Below, piece by piece: positions 53,656 to 62,550 of a stretch of DNA of 64,000 bases. The position numbers and the translations under genes were made by a program. Position 1 is the first letter of the stretch, and every line of letters starts with the position of its first letter. Below the pieces are notes generated by a model. That model saw only the letters and a program-made list of their open reading frames with translations, was not told the DNA's origin and ran no database searches. The DNA is from Alkalibacillus aidingensis (GTDB taxonomy: Bacteria; Bacillota; Bacilli; Bacillales; Alkalibacillaceae): NCBI RefSeq assembly GCF_014595945.1, contig NZ_JABXWU010000004.1, forward strand, positions 125,572 through 189,571, given 5' to 3'.

Positions 53656-54854
53656 TGACGTTCAATAAGTATTCCCAAGAAAATAAAACCTTCCCTGTCC
53701 TTGTTCTAGTTGGAACGGTTGTCTTATTTGCGGGGCTATTTATATCGTTTGAAATAATGGCTGTGCTATTATTCGTATCTGTTCTAATTATGATCATTTA
53801 CGGATTTAGTGTGTTTTACGAAAAACATATTGATGATTACTTAACCATCTCGTTTGTTAAATCATCAGTTAAGAATTACCAAGGTGATGAAGGTTATATA
53901 GAAGTAATGATCGAGCAAAAAGGGATTTTACCTCTATTAAATGCTCGACTGGTTTTAGAAATGGATGATGTGATCCATTTTAAAGAAGGAAGAGTCGTCC
54001 CAAGGCGCTTTAAGACGATCCATACAAGGACATTCAATCTTTTATTTTGGGAAAAAAGGACATTTAAAATCCCTTATGAAGCTAATAAGCGAGGAGTGGC
54101 TCGGGTCCACGATCTAGAATTAGTTGTTCCTAATTTATTTGGCTTCGGCTCAATTTTTCTTCGAGCACAGAAAATTTTTAACCAAGAGGTAGTAGTCTAT
54201 CCGAAAAGAAAAGTTGTACCTAATATAGATCTATTATCACCGAAGCGGATGGGGCACCATCGAGCAAGGCATTCTCTATTTGACGAACAGTCTTTACCGG
54301 TTGGAACGAGAGAGTATGAGCCTGGTGATGCCTTTAATAAAATTCATTGGAAAGCGACGGCAAAGGAAGGGAATTTACAAACGAAGGTATTTGAGAAATC
54401 TAGTCAAATATCATGGTGCTTCCTTCTAAACGTTCGCTCATATAACGGCATTTCCGCGGCAGATGATATTGAGAGTTTAATAGAAAAAATAGCTTATATG
54501 ACTTATTATGCCACTAAGCATCAGATTCCTTATCGAATTTTTATCAATATAACATCTATTAATCAAATTCCTTTTATGCATCAGTTGGAAGGTGAGGGTG
54601 AGGCTCATTATCGACAAACGCTAGAGTTGTTAGCGCGAATGAAAATCTTTACTTTCACCACGCCTTATGAGCGCATGCTTCATTTCGTCTGGAAGCATGA
54701 AACACCTCCTGCTTATATCATACAAGTTGGGGCGACGAATGAAGAGCAACAACGATACTTGAATTTAATCGCTAAAAAAGGTTCAGAAATTTATTATCTA
54801 GACAATGACGGCTTAGAAAACAGACGTGAAGGGAAGGTGAAGCAACATGGTTGA
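53655..54854 (+). CDS. yeaD: DUF58 protein (YeaD-like)
   Basis: A 399-residue membrane-anchored protein. Two helices lie at ~15-55; the DUF58 motif is VGTREYEPGDAFNKIHWKATAKEGNLQTKVFE (cited here as VGTREYEPGD and IHWKATAK), a positionally conserved segment near residue 215-240. A von Willebrand-like region follows. The start overlaps the MoxR stop and the downstream gene overlaps by 8 bases, so all three are coupled. It corresponds to yeaD in B. subtilis yeaC-yeaD-yebA. Confidence 0.9.
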   Translation: MTFNKYSQENKTFPVLVLVGTVVLFAGLFISFEIMAVLLFVSVLIMIIYGFSVFYEKHIDDYLTISFVKSSVKNYQGDEGYIEVMIEQKGILPLLNARLVLEMDDVIHFKEGRVVPRRFKTIHTRTFNLLFWEKRTFKIPYEANKRGVARVHDLELVVPNLFGFGSIFLRAQKIFNQEVVVYPKRKVVPNIDLLSPKRMGHHRARHSLFDEQSLPVGTREYEPGDAFNKIHWKATAKEGNLQTKVFEKSSQISWCFLLNVRSYNGISAADDIESLIEKIAYMTYYATKHQIPYRIFINITSINQIPFMHQLEGEGEAHYRQTLELLARMKIFTFTTPYERMLHFVWKHETPPAYIIQVGATNEEQQRYLNLIAKKGSEIYYLDNDGLENRREGKVKQHG

Positions 54855-56070
54855 TATTTCCCTTCGTTATTTGAGATGGTACCAATACATTTTAGAATTA
54901 TTTCCATTATGGATTATTATCTCATTCTCTTATGTTGGTACTGGGTATTGGCCACCTGTTTGGTCATTTTTACTAATGACAGTCGTGGCAGCACCTCTGA
55001 TGACAGTCGGTTTGTATAAAATGGGAGGGAGAATTGCTATATATGGTGCGATTCCATTCTTATTTATACTTGCTATATTTTTGGGATTTGATTTCCCTTA
55101 CGCAGTATTGATGGCCGTCGCTCTATCATTTCGAATAGAAAACCGTTTTATTAAACCTGACCAAGAAGTTGAAGAAATCGTCATATCGATTACCTTTATT
55201 TTAGCTCTTGTGTCATATTTAATTACTTTCGGAGATTCGGGTGGGTTCTCGGTCTATTTCTTATTAATTTTTGTGGTGCAACTGTTTGTCTGGGTGCTTG
55301 GACGCTTGATCTATTTCTACATTCGTGATCAACAAACCATTAAGCATTCGCTAAGGAAAAAACTAATCTTTGTTGCAACAACATTAGCTTCTTTAGGTGC
55401 ATTATCGTACTTAGCTTACATCGCTTATCCTTACCTGAAATGGATGCTCGGATCTATTGGTCATTGGCTACTTTATGGTTTTGTATGGGTATTAACCCCT
55501 TTATTTAATTTTATTGAGGGAATTGAATTAGATCCACCCCAGTTACCAGAACCGGATGAGGAGACTGAGGGTGAGTTTGATGCACAGGATTATATGCAAG
55601 ATGAACCAACGACTTTAATGTCAACATTAAGCGATTACCTGTTATGGCTGATATTACTCATAATTGTGACGATTGGATTTATCTTGTATCGACGGTATCG
55701 ACAGAAGCTTTTAAGCAGTCAAGATGAAGTTAGGGAAGGTATAAAAGATGAGGTAACAAAAGAGAGTAGTAAGGATCACTTATTTTGGCGTAGAAATGCT
55801 AAAGCTAAGCCACCGAAACATCAAGTTAGAAAAGCGTACTTCCAGTTGGAAAGATGGGCCGCGAAGAAAGATGTGGGTAGGTATCATCATGAAACTATAG
55901 AAGAATGGTTTGAAAGGATTGGCTTAGCTGATCAAGTGAGTGATTCGATGCTTAATACTTACGAACGAGTTCGTTACAAAGAAGATTTGGATTTACCATA
56001 CGATCAACAAACTTATCTAGATGAAATTGAGAAGGTAAAATCTTTAATTAAAGAAAAATATGACGTGTGA
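54847..56070 (+). CDS. Membrane protein with DUF4129-like C-terminus (YebA position, no transglutaminase domain)
   Basis: A 407-residue integral membrane protein. About eight helices occupy residues 10-215 and one more lies near 265-285. The acidic linker LPEPDEETEGEFDAQDYMQDE separates them. The soluble tail (KAYFQLERWAAKKDVGRYHHETIEEWFERIG in part) resembles DUF4129 domains. In B. subtilis the third gene, yebA, is a much longer transglutaminase-like protein; that domain is absent here, so I leave the symbol blank. It is coupled to the DUF58 gene. Confidence 0.78.
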   Translation: MVDISLRYLRWYQYILELFPLWIIISFSYVGTGYWPPVWSFLLMTVVAAPLMTVGLYKMGGRIAIYGAIPFLFILAIFLGFDFPYAVLMAVALSFRIENRFIKPDQEVEEIVISITFILALVSYLITFGDSGGFSVYFLLIFVVQLFVWVLGRLIYFYIRDQQTIKHSLRKKLIFVATTLASLGALSYLAYIAYPYLKWMLGSIGHWLLYGFVWVLTPLFNFIEGIELDPPQLPEPDEETEGEFDAQDYMQDEPTTLMSTLSDYLLWLILLIIVTIGFILYRRYRQKLLSSQDEVREGIKDEVTKESSKDHLFWRRNAKAKPPKHQVRKAYFQLERWAAKKDVGRYHHETIEEWFERIGLADQVSDSMLNTYERVRYKEDLDLPYDQQTYLDEIEKVKSLIKEKYDV

Positions 56071-56086
56071 GTAGACAGGAATCAAT

Positions 56087-56125
56087 AGAGGCAGGGTCAA
56101 ACATTTGTCCCTGCCTCTTATTTTT
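56087..56125. terminator. Bidirectional terminator, MoxR operon versus ygaE
   Basis: AGAGGCAGGG (56087-56096) pairs with CCCTGCCTCT (56109-56118), followed by TATTTTT. The ygaE stop overlaps the last base. Confidence 0.92.
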
Positions 56126-57161
56126 GATGTTTATATTGATAACTATATAAAAGTTTCTTTAAATGGATAAGCTCTTTATGATAATCCATTAACGTTGATG
56201 CTAGAGGAAGTAGGCGTAGCCGGTCAGGATCATCCTCGTGATAAACGGATAATAGTTGATCAACCAAATCAGGGATATTCGGTTCCGATACTTTTTCTAA
56301 AGGATCTGTTTCTTTCTTACGAATTCTTCCTAAATACATTAAAATCAACTTCTCATGTGTGTGTAACGTCTTATCGACTTCCTCAATAATCCGTCTATTA
56401 AACTCTTTTGGAATATTTTCGATATCATCATCTAATCGATGTAAAGTTCTTAACACGAGAAATGACTTGTTAGATGTATTAATGAGCTGACGGAACAAAA
56501 CTAATTTTCTTGCTCGTTCACGACCTTTACGACGTGAGTAAGTTCGTTCTTCTGAAAAAAGGTGATAGGTTCGCTCTACCTTAGACAAATCCGTCCCTAA
56601 TCTTTCAATCTCCTTTTTTAGCGCGGGTTGGTTGGATAAGTGTCTAGTAGTCACACGAATCCATTGTAGGATCTCACTGGTTGTCTGGTTAATATCATCA
56701 AATAGTTTCGTTTCATACTTTGGAGGCAAAAAGGCTAAGTTAACGACAAATGCAGAGACAATTCCAATTAATATAGAAGTAAAACGGATCGCAGCAAACT
56801 CTAAAAACGGAAGTTCAGTTGTATCCATAATGGCAATTACAGCGATAATCGCAATAAAGGTTGTATCTTCCTTCATTTTAAACGCCATACATATTCCGAT
56901 GACGATAATTATTCCAAAACCTATTAAAAAGGGTTCATTTCCAACAGTGATTACTAGAATAATAGCTAAAGCAGCACCAATTACATTTGCTTGAAGCTGT
57001 TCAACAATTGTTTGAACCGAACGATAGATGGACGGCTGGATGGAGGATACAGCTGCAATAGCAGCAGCAAATATTCCTGCCTCAAATCCAAATCCACTGG
57101 CAATATATAAGGCAATCGCCGTTGCTAAACCTGTCTTAAATGCGCGTGCACCCAATTTCAT
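56118..57161 (-). CDS. ygaE: Aromatic acid exporter family protein (YgaE)
   Basis: A 347-residue membrane protein. Five to six helices fill residues 8-155 (GLATAIALYIASGFGFEAGIFAAAIAAVSSIQPS in part is the ArAE_1 signature), then a ~190-residue cytosolic helical domain follows, rich in Lys, Arg and Glu. It belongs with FUSC/ArAE-type proteins, thought to export aromatic or other organic acids. The neighbour gsaB (hemL) matches the B. subtilis order ygaE-gsaB. Its activity is untested by anything visible here. Confidence 0.9.
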   Translation of the reverse strand: MKLGARAFKTGLATAIALYIASGFGFEAGIFAAAIAAVSSIQPSIYRSVQTIVEQLQANVIGAALAIILVITVGNEPFLIGFGIIIVIGICMAFKMKEDTTFIAIIAVIAIMDTTELPFLEFAAIRFTSILIGIVSAFVVNLAFLPPKYETKLFDDINQTTSEILQWIRVTTRHLSNQPALKKEIERLGTDLSKVERTYHLFSEERTYSRRKGRERARKLVLFRQLINTSNKSFLVLRTLHRLDDDIENIPKEFNRRIIEEVDKTLHTHEKLILMYLGRIRKKETDPLEKVSEPNIPDLVDQLLSVYHEDDPDRLRLLPLASTLMDYHKELIHLKKLLYSYQYKHQK

Positions 57162-57279
57162 AAGTCATGACCTACCTTTATGTAATCCACTAATCGTTTT
57201 AGGAAAACTCAATTTTATTGCGAATTGAAAACAAACTTCATTAATGTAATCATAACAGAAATATCAGATTTCTGAGACA

Positions 57280-57393
57280 AAAAAAGAGCTTCCACACACG
57301 AGATGTGGAAGCCAAGTCTGGTAAAAACCAGAAAGGAAGGGAGTTTCATAACATCATGTTCCTTCATAAGGGGTAACCCAAAAATTCTGAATT
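57280..57393 (-). ncRNA. Candidate C-rich small RNA between hemL and ygaE
   Basis: A short transcription unit with its own promoter and terminator and no convincing ORF. Predicted RNA of ~114 nt contains unpaired TTACCCCTT and CTCCCTTCCTTT, then a TCTGGT-TTTT-ACCAGA hairpin, then the terminator GCTTCCACA/TGTGGAAGC (57312-57288) with seven Us. Exposed C-rich tracts and a terminator hairpin are features of Gram-positive regulators such as RsaE/RoxS and FsrA, which pair with ribosome sites. It could alternatively be a hemL 3' UTR. Class membership is inference. Confidence 0.55.
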
Positions 57394-57399
57394 ATCTAT

Positions 57400-57427
57400 A
57401 TTTTAGCACACGATATTAGAATTTCAA
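57400..57427 (-). promoter_or_regulatory. Sigma-A-like promoter of the candidate sRNA
   Basis: Read leftward, TTGAAA (57427-57422), a 16-base spacer and TAAAAT (57405-57400) lie downstream of the hemL stop. Confidence 0.55.
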
Positions 57428-57481
57428 CAGTTTTTAGAATATTTTTTATAATATTTTAAAAATTGTGAGAAGTAGGACTAA

Positions 57482-58777
57482 TTATGATACTGACATCTGT
57501 TTAAAAGCCTGTTCGACAGCGTCTAGTGTCTGATCAATATCTTTCCTTGTGTGAGCTGTCGTTAAAAACCACGCTTCATATTTGGATGGTGCGAGATTGA
57601 TTCCTTGATCTAACATCAGCTTGAAAAATTGCGAGAACTTCTCCCCATCTGTGTTTTCTGCTTGCTCATAATTGGTGATTTCCTCATCAGTGAAGAAGAC
57701 GGTCATCATTCCTTTTAAGCGATTAATGGTAATCGGAATCTGATAAGTCTGAGCGTGTTTTAAGATTCCATCCTCGAGTATTTGGCCAAGTCGATCCATT
57801 TCATCGTATACGCCTTTTTCTTGTAGAACTTCTAAACAGGCTATACCAGCAGCCATCGAAGCTGGATTCCCTGCCATGGTTCCAGCTTGGTAGGCTGGTC
57901 CTAAGGGTGCGACTTGTTCCATAATGTCAACTCGTCCACCGTAAGCTCCAATTGGCAGTCCCCCACCAATAATTTTACCTAAGGCTGTCATGTCTGCTTG
58001 AACATGAGTGATCTCTTGGGCACTACCGTAGTGGAAGCGGAAGGCAGTAATCACTTCATCAAAAATAAGTAGGCTGTCATTTTGGTGAGTCAACTCTTTA
58101 ACTTGTTCTAAAAACCCTGGTTTAGGCTCAACTAAACCAAAATTACCGACAATCGGTTCGACTAAAACAGCGGCCACATCATCACCGTACTTTTCCAAAG
58201 CTTCTTTAAAAGGTTCGATATCGTTAAATGGTACGGTGATGACTTCCTGAGCAATACTTGCAGGTACACCTGCTGAATCGGGTGTTCCTAATGTGGATGG
58301 ACCTGAACCAGCAGCGACTAAGACAAGGTCTGAATGTCCATGATAACAACCGGCAAACTTAATGACTTTCGTTCTATTGGTATAAGCGCGTGCTACTCGA
58401 ATCGTTGTCATGACAGCCTCTGTTCCCGAGTTAACGAAGCGAACCTTCTCTAACGATGGCATAGCATCCTTTAACATTTTCGCGAAATGATTTTCTAGCT
58501 TGGTTGGGGTTCCGTAAAGTACACCATTTTCAGCAGCGTTTTTAATAGCTTCTGTAATATGGGGATGAGCATGTCCAGTAATAATCGGACCATAAGCCCC
58601 TAAATAGTCGATATACTGATTCCCATCAACATCCCAAAAGTGTGCTCCTTTACCTTTTTCCATAAAAACAGGAGTTCCACCACCAACACCTTTAAAAGCT
58701 CGCGAAGGAGAATTTACTCCACCGACAATATGTTCTTCTGCTTCTTGATATAGTGTTTCTGATTGTTGTCTATTCAT
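57482..58777 (-). CDS. hemL: Glutamate-1-semialdehyde 2,1-aminomutase
   Basis: A 431-residue PLP enzyme making 5-aminolevulinate for heme and other tetrapyrroles. ATG 58777, seven bases after GGAGG, is preferred over ATG 58783. The PLP lysine is Lys268 in [19 protein letters not shown], with [34 protein letters not shown] and FDEVITAFR all present. Bacilli carry two paralogues; synteny with ygaE and bcp points to the gsaB copy. It has no hem operon around it. Confidence 0.95.
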   Translation of the reverse strand: MNRQQSETLYQEAEEHIVGGVNSPSRAFKGVGGGTPVFMEKGKGAHFWDVDGNQYIDYLGAYGPIITGHAHPHITEAIKNAAENGVLYGTPTKLENHFAKMLKDAMPSLEKVRFVNSGTEAVMTTIRVARAYTNRTKVIKFAGCYHGHSDLVLVAAGSGPSTLGTPDSAGVPASIAQEVITVPFNDIEPFKEALEKYGDDVAAVLVEPIVGNFGLVEPKPGFLEQVKELTHQNDSLLIFDEVITAFRFHYGSAQEITHVQADMTALGKIIGGGLPIGAYGGRVDIMEQVAPLGPAYQAGTMAGNPASMAAGIACLEVLQEKGVYDEMDRLGQILEDGILKHAQTYQIPITINRLKGMMTVFFTDEEITNYEQAENTDGEKFSQFFKLMLDQGINLAPSKYEAWFLTTAHTRKDIDQTLDAVEQAFKQMSVS

Positions 58778-58901
58778 ATACATTCCTCCAAATTCCTCTG
58801 TCCTTTCTCATTTTAGCATAACATGTTGAGTGGTTTTTACATGTATGTTTAGACAAGCACATATTATGGTAAAAAGCCTACAAGGAAATGAAGGGATTTA
58901 A

Positions 58902-59294
58902 GTGAATTTATATATCATCTCATTGTTGATTGTAATGTCAGTATTGCTTATTAGTTTAGTTATATTTTTACGTAATTATAGTGAAGTTAGAGGCAGTTTT
59001 TCGAAAGAGTTATTTGGTTCATTTGTAGCGATTTATTTTATATTAATGATTGGTTTCGCCTTAATATTTTTCTTACTTGCTGAAGTGGGGTTCGTACTAT
59101 TGCATGATCTATCGTTACAGAAGGGAACTTCATTTGAACGTTTTTTTCATGCCGTTTATTTTAGTGGGGTGACATTAATGACAATCGGTTATGGTGACAT
59201 TACTCCGGTTGGAATAGGGCGTGCTATTGCTTTATTTGAAGCATTCATCGGTTATTTACTACCAGCTGCTTTCTTATACAAGCTTATTCGTTAA
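58902..59294 (+). CDS. Two-TM potassium channel subunit
   Basis: A 130-residue ion channel. GTG 58902 follows GAAGGGATT. It has an extra N-terminal helix (1-23), TM1 (~38-65), a pore helix and the selectivity filter TIGYGD, then TM2 (~105-125). The filter TIGYGDITPVG is canonical for K+. There is no RCK or other regulatory domain, so it should be a simple tetrameric channel. It precedes bcp by 70 bases on the same strand. Confidence 0.9.
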   Translation: MNLYIISLLIVMSVLLISLVIFLRNYSEVRGSFSKELFGSFVAIYFILMIGFALIFFLLAEVGFVLLHDLSLQKGTSFERFFHAVYFSGVTLMTIGYGDITPVGIGRAIALFEAFIGYLLPAAFLYKLIR

Positions 59295-59363
59295 GGAATA
59301 ATATTTGTCAGATGCGTGAATGTTCGGTAATCTTAAAGTAAATCACTTTAAGGAGGAATAACA

Positions 59364-59834
59364 ATGACGGTTGAAGTAGGTAAACAAGCACCGGATTTCA
59401 CATTACCAGCTAGTAATGGCGAAGAGGTTAAGTTATCAGATTTTAAAGGTAAACATGTTGTGTTGTATTTTTATCCAAAAGATATGACACCTGGCTGTAC
59501 GACTGAGGCCTGTGACTTTCGGGATCATCATAAAAGTTTTGAAGAATTAGATGCGGTTATTTTAGGTGTAAGTCCAGATCCAGTTGATCGTCATGAGAAA
59601 TTCATTGAGAAACATGACCTTCCGTTTTTACTTTTAGCAGATGAAGATCATCAGGTAGCTGAAGATTACGGCGTATGGAAACTTAAAAAGAATTTTGGCA
59701 AAGAGTATTATGGTATTGAACGCTCGACTTTTATCATAGATAAGGAAGGCAACTTGGTAAAAGAATGGCGTAAAGTCAAAGTTCAAGACCATGTGGATGA
59801 AGCACTGAACTATATTAAGGAACATTTATCATAA
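59364..59834 (+). CDS. bcp: Thiol peroxidase Bcp (peroxiredoxin Q)
   Basis: A 156-residue peroxiredoxin that reduces H2O2 and organic peroxides. ATG 59364 follows AAGGAGGAA. The peroxidatic Cys45 and resolving Cys50 are in PGCTTEACDF, the atypical 2-Cys arrangement of Bcp, with GVSPDPVDRHEKF and STFIIDKEG downstream. In B. subtilis the gene is ygaF, next to perR; here two genes separate them. Regulation by PerR is plausible. Confidence 0.95.
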   Translation: MTVEVGKQAPDFTLPASNGEEVKLSDFKGKHVVLYFYPKDMTPGCTTEACDFRDHHKSFEELDAVILGVSPDPVDRHEKFIEKHDLPFLLLADEDHQVAEDYGVWKLKKNFGKEYYGIERSTFIIDKEGNLVKEWRKVKVQDHVDEALNYIKEHLS

Positions 59835-59901
59835 CATTAAACATGAGCTGGCTAACCGGGCGTTGGCCAGTTTCCACTATACATAAGGAGAGGTTTACAT
59901 A

Positions 59902-60858
59902 ATGAATGTTGTTACAACGTGCAAAATTAAAGGTAGAATTAAAGAAGAATTGATAGAAAAATATCCACAAATAAATTTTGTCTGGTCTGATGAAGTGGAT
60001 GACATAGATCAGCATATTCCTACTGCTAATATCCTGATTACATATGGGGAAGGGGATGAAGTCACTGTAGAACGATTAGAAAAAGCAACATCACTTGAAT
60101 GGATTATGGTGATTTCAGCTGGTTTAGATGAAATGCCGTTAAAAACCATTCATGATAAGGGGATCCAAGTGACGAATGCAAGGGGAATTCACGTCACTCC
60201 AATGGCCGAGTATGCTATCGCTATGCTTCTGCAGGTTAGTCGCCAAGCGAAAGCTCTAATGAAGAGTGAACAAGAACATATTTGGGATCGCACTGTTAAG
60301 ATGGAAGAGATCTCGGGTAAAAAGATGCTGATCGCTGGTACGGGAGCGATTGGTCAAGAAGTCGCTCGGCTAGCGAAAGCATTTAATATCGAAACGATTG
60401 GAATTTCTAGAAGTGGCCAACTGAAAGATCACTTCGACCGGTGTTACCCGAATGAATCCTTAAATGAATATATTTCAGAAGCAGATTTTGTTGTAGGAAT
60501 TTTACCTGCTACGACTGAGACGGAGGGATTCTTTGGTGCCAAGGCATTCGAATTAATGAAAGAAGATGCTATTTTCCTTAATATGGGGCGAGGTAAAACA
60601 GTAGATGAATCAGCGTTGATTGAAGCACTTCAAGCTAACCAATTCCACCATGCCGTATTAGACGTGTTTGAAGAAGAACCACTACCTAAGAGCAGTCCAC
60701 TTTGGGATTTAGAAAATACAACAATTACTCCTCATTTATCAGGCATTTCAAGACACTATCAACCAAGAGCATTCGATATTTTTGAGGAGAATCTGAAGTC
60801 ATTTTTAGACGATAAAAAGTTAGTGAAAAATGTGATTGATCCTAAGAGGGGGTATTAA
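59902..60858 (+). CDS. D-isomer specific 2-hydroxyacid dehydrogenase
   Basis: A 318-residue NAD(P)-dependent dehydrogenase. ATG 59902 follows AAGGAGAGG. The Rossmann motif is GTGAIGQEVARLAKAF, the family signature includes ADFVVGILPATTETEGFFG, the catalytic Arg is in LNMGRGKTVDE, Glu in DVFEEEPLP and His in TPHLSG. It belongs with the GhrA/PhgDH-like group, and the exact 2-oxoacid is unknown. It is followed after two bases by the cobalamin adenosyltransferase gene. Confidence 0.93.
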   Translation: MNVVTTCKIKGRIKEELIEKYPQINFVWSDEVDDIDQHIPTANILITYGEGDEVTVERLEKATSLEWIMVISAGLDEMPLKTIHDKGIQVTNARGIHVTPMAEYAIAMLLQVSRQAKALMKSEQEHIWDRTVKMEEISGKKMLIAGTGAIGQEVARLAKAFNIETIGISRSGQLKDHFDRCYPNESLNEYISEADFVVGILPATTETEGFFGAKAFELMKEDAIFLNMGRGKTVDESALIEALQANQFHHAVLDVFEEEPLPKSSPLWDLENTTITPHLSGISRHYQPRAFDIFEENLKSFLDDKKLVKNVIDPKRGY

Positions 60859-60860
60859 CG

Positions 60861-61418
60861 TTGCGTATTTACACAAGGTCAGGGGATAAAGGAGAAACCT
60901 CACTAATTTATGGTAAAAGAGTTAAAAAGAGCGACTTACGTGTTGAAGCGTATGGAACTTGTGATGAAGCAAACTCTATGATTGGGGTTGCAAGAAGTCA
61001 CTTAACACAAGAAAACTTTGACGGTAAAGACCAAGTCGTTGAAGCATTGCACCAGGTTCAAACGATTTTGTTCCATGTTGGGGCAGAACTAGCTACGCCG
61101 AAAGATCAGGAAGTCGCTTGGAAATTAAAAAAAGAGCATATCGAAAAATTAGAGCACTATATTGATGAATGGGATCAGCATTTAGAGACCTTGAAAAACT
61201 TCATTCTCCCTTCAGGTCATCCAAGTGCAGCTGCCTTACATTCAGCAAGGACTATTACCAGAAGGGCTGAAAGAACTGCTGTAGCTTTAGAAGATGAATT
61301 AACGAGTGATTTAGTCGTTTCATATTTAAACCGTCTGTCCGATTTCCTGTTTGTTGCTGCTCGCTACGTTAATCAATTGTTAGGTGGCGAAGAATTGCCG
61401 TTGAAAACGGATGTATAA
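60861..61418 (+). CDS. Cob(I)yrinic acid a,c-diamide / cobalamin adenosyltransferase, PduO type
   Basis: A 185-residue trimeric ATP:corrinoid adenosyltransferase that makes coenzyme B12. TTG 60861 follows GAGGGGG. The N-terminal ATP loop is IYTRSGDKGETSLIYG, followed by VEAYGTCDEANSMIG, the FILPSGHPSAAALHSARTITRRAER region (in part) and LNRLSDFLFVAARYVN, all typical of PduO/YvqK. No B12-dependent enzyme is encoded nearby. It is co-transcribed with the hydroxyacid dehydrogenase (two-base gap). Confidence 0.95.
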   Translation: MRIYTRSGDKGETSLIYGKRVKKSDLRVEAYGTCDEANSMIGVARSHLTQENFDGKDQVVEALHQVQTILFHVGAELATPKDQEVAWKLKKEHIEKLEHYIDEWDQHLETLKNFILPSGHPSAAALHSARTITRRAERTAVALEDELTSDLVVSYLNRLSDFLFVAARYVNQLLGGEELPLKTDV

Positions 61419-61441
61419 TCATAGTCAACCTCACATATAAA

Positions 61442-61488
61442 TTGACAAATAGGTTCCTAAGGGATTACACTATTTATAAAGATTCTTA
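61442..61488 (+). promoter_or_regulatory. perR promoter with candidate Per box
   Basis: TTGACA (61442-61447), an 18-base spacer and TACACT (61466-61471). TTATAAAGATTCTTA (61474-61488) resembles the Per box TTATAATNATTATAA imperfectly, which would allow autoregulation. Confidence 0.55.
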
Positions 61489-61527
61489 TTTAATAATTTT
61501 ACTATATTGAAAGTGAGGTGCATGACG

Positions 61528-61965
61528 GTGTCAGAAGAAAGAATGCAAGAAGCCTTAGCAACTTTAAAGAGTTCAGGTGTCAGAATCACACCACAACGTC
61601 ATGCAGTGCTTGAATATCTCATGCATTCGATGAACCACCCGACAGCAGATGAGATCTACAAAGCACTTGAAGATAAATTCCCGAATATGAGCGTAGCAAC
61701 AATTTACAACAACCTCCGAGTCTTTTTAGATATCGGCTTGGTTCGTGAACTGACTTATGGTGATTCCTCTAGCCGTTTTGACTGCAATACGTCAGACCAT
61801 TATCACATTATTTGTAATTCCTGTGGAAAAATTGTGGACTTCCATTACCCTGCTTTAGATGAAGTAGAGCAACTAGCTGAACAGGTAACAGGCTTTAATG
61901 TAAGCCATCACCGCATGGAAGTGTACGGGACTTGTGAAAATTGCCAAAACAACCAACGTCATTAA
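61528..61965 (+). CDS. perR: Peroxide-responsive repressor PerR
   Basis: A 145-residue Fur-family repressor. GTG 61528 is chosen: it lies nine bases after GAGG and gives exactly the B. subtilis length. The regulatory metal ligands His37, Asp85, His91, His93 and Asp104 are all conserved at the same numbering; His37 and His91 are the residues oxidised by peroxide with Fe(II). The zinc site is Cys96/Cys99 and Cys136/Cys139. The DNA-binding helix is [12 protein letters not shown]. It would control bcp, heme and iron-storage genes. Confidence 0.96.
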   Translation: MSEERMQEALATLKSSGVRITPQRHAVLEYLMHSMNHPTADEIYKALEDKFPNMSVATIYNNLRVFLDIGLVRELTYGDSSSRFDCNTSDHYHIICNSCGKIVDFHYPALDEVEQLAEQVTGFNVSHHRMEVYGTCENCQNNQRH

Positions 61966-61992
61966 GCTCAAAAATGTCATTTATTAAACAAA

Positions 61993-62025
61993 AGAGAGCT
62001 GATTTTATGATCAGCTCTCTTTTTC
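61993..62025. terminator. Bidirectional terminator between perR and ygzB
   Basis: AGAGAGCTGAT (61993-62003) pairs with ATCAGCTCTCT (62010-62020), followed by TTTTC. The ygzB stop lies in the 3' arm. Confidence 0.93.
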
Positions 62026-62385
62026 TTGTTTGTTCATATACTCTTTGGAGTTATATTTTTCATCGAACTCTTTACCCTCTAAATCCTTATCAAGTGTTAA
62101 CGGTTGCTTACAATACATGCAGGCGTCTACACGGCCAAGCATCTTTGTAGGTTTACCACACTCCGGACATTGGATCGGTACAGCACGAGTTGATAACATA
62201 CCAATCCAGAAATAAACGAGAGTACTAAATGCGATCGCGATAACTCCTAAAACCATAAAGATTAACATGACCCATTCAGTATTACGGAACAATAAACCGA
62301 CATACATAATGATCATTCCAGCAAAAATCAGAGCTAAAGCAAACGAACGAATTTTGTTAATCTTACTGCTATATTTTAAGGACAT
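62011..62385 (-). CDS. ygzB: YgzB family (UPF0295) membrane protein
   Basis: A 124-residue protein. ATG 62385 follows AGAGGGGGG; the longer frame lacks a site. Two helices (about 14-34 and 40-64) precede a zinc-ribbon-like pair of CxxC motifs (CPECGKPT and CMYCKQ). The position between perR and ygxA is exactly as in B. subtilis. Its function is unknown; it may be redox- or metal-linked given the CxxC pairs and PerR neighbour. Confidence 0.92.
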   Translation of the reverse strand: MSLKYSSKINKIRSFALALIFAGMIIMYVGLLFRNTEWVMLIFMVLGVIAIAFSTLVYFWIGMLSTRAVPIQCPECGKPTKMLGRVDACMYCKQPLTLDKDLEGKEFDEKYNSKEYMNKQEKES

Positions 62386-62550
62386 AATTACCCCCCTCTT
62401 TCTATCCACCTATAATTTCTATTATTCACGTCCTTTATCATGGTGACAACTGAAGTATAGCATATTTTTATGGTATGTATGTGAATGAAAAAGGAATTTC
62501 AAAAATCATGTCGAAATATTTCTAAGGAGTCTATTTAGGAGGAACTGTCT

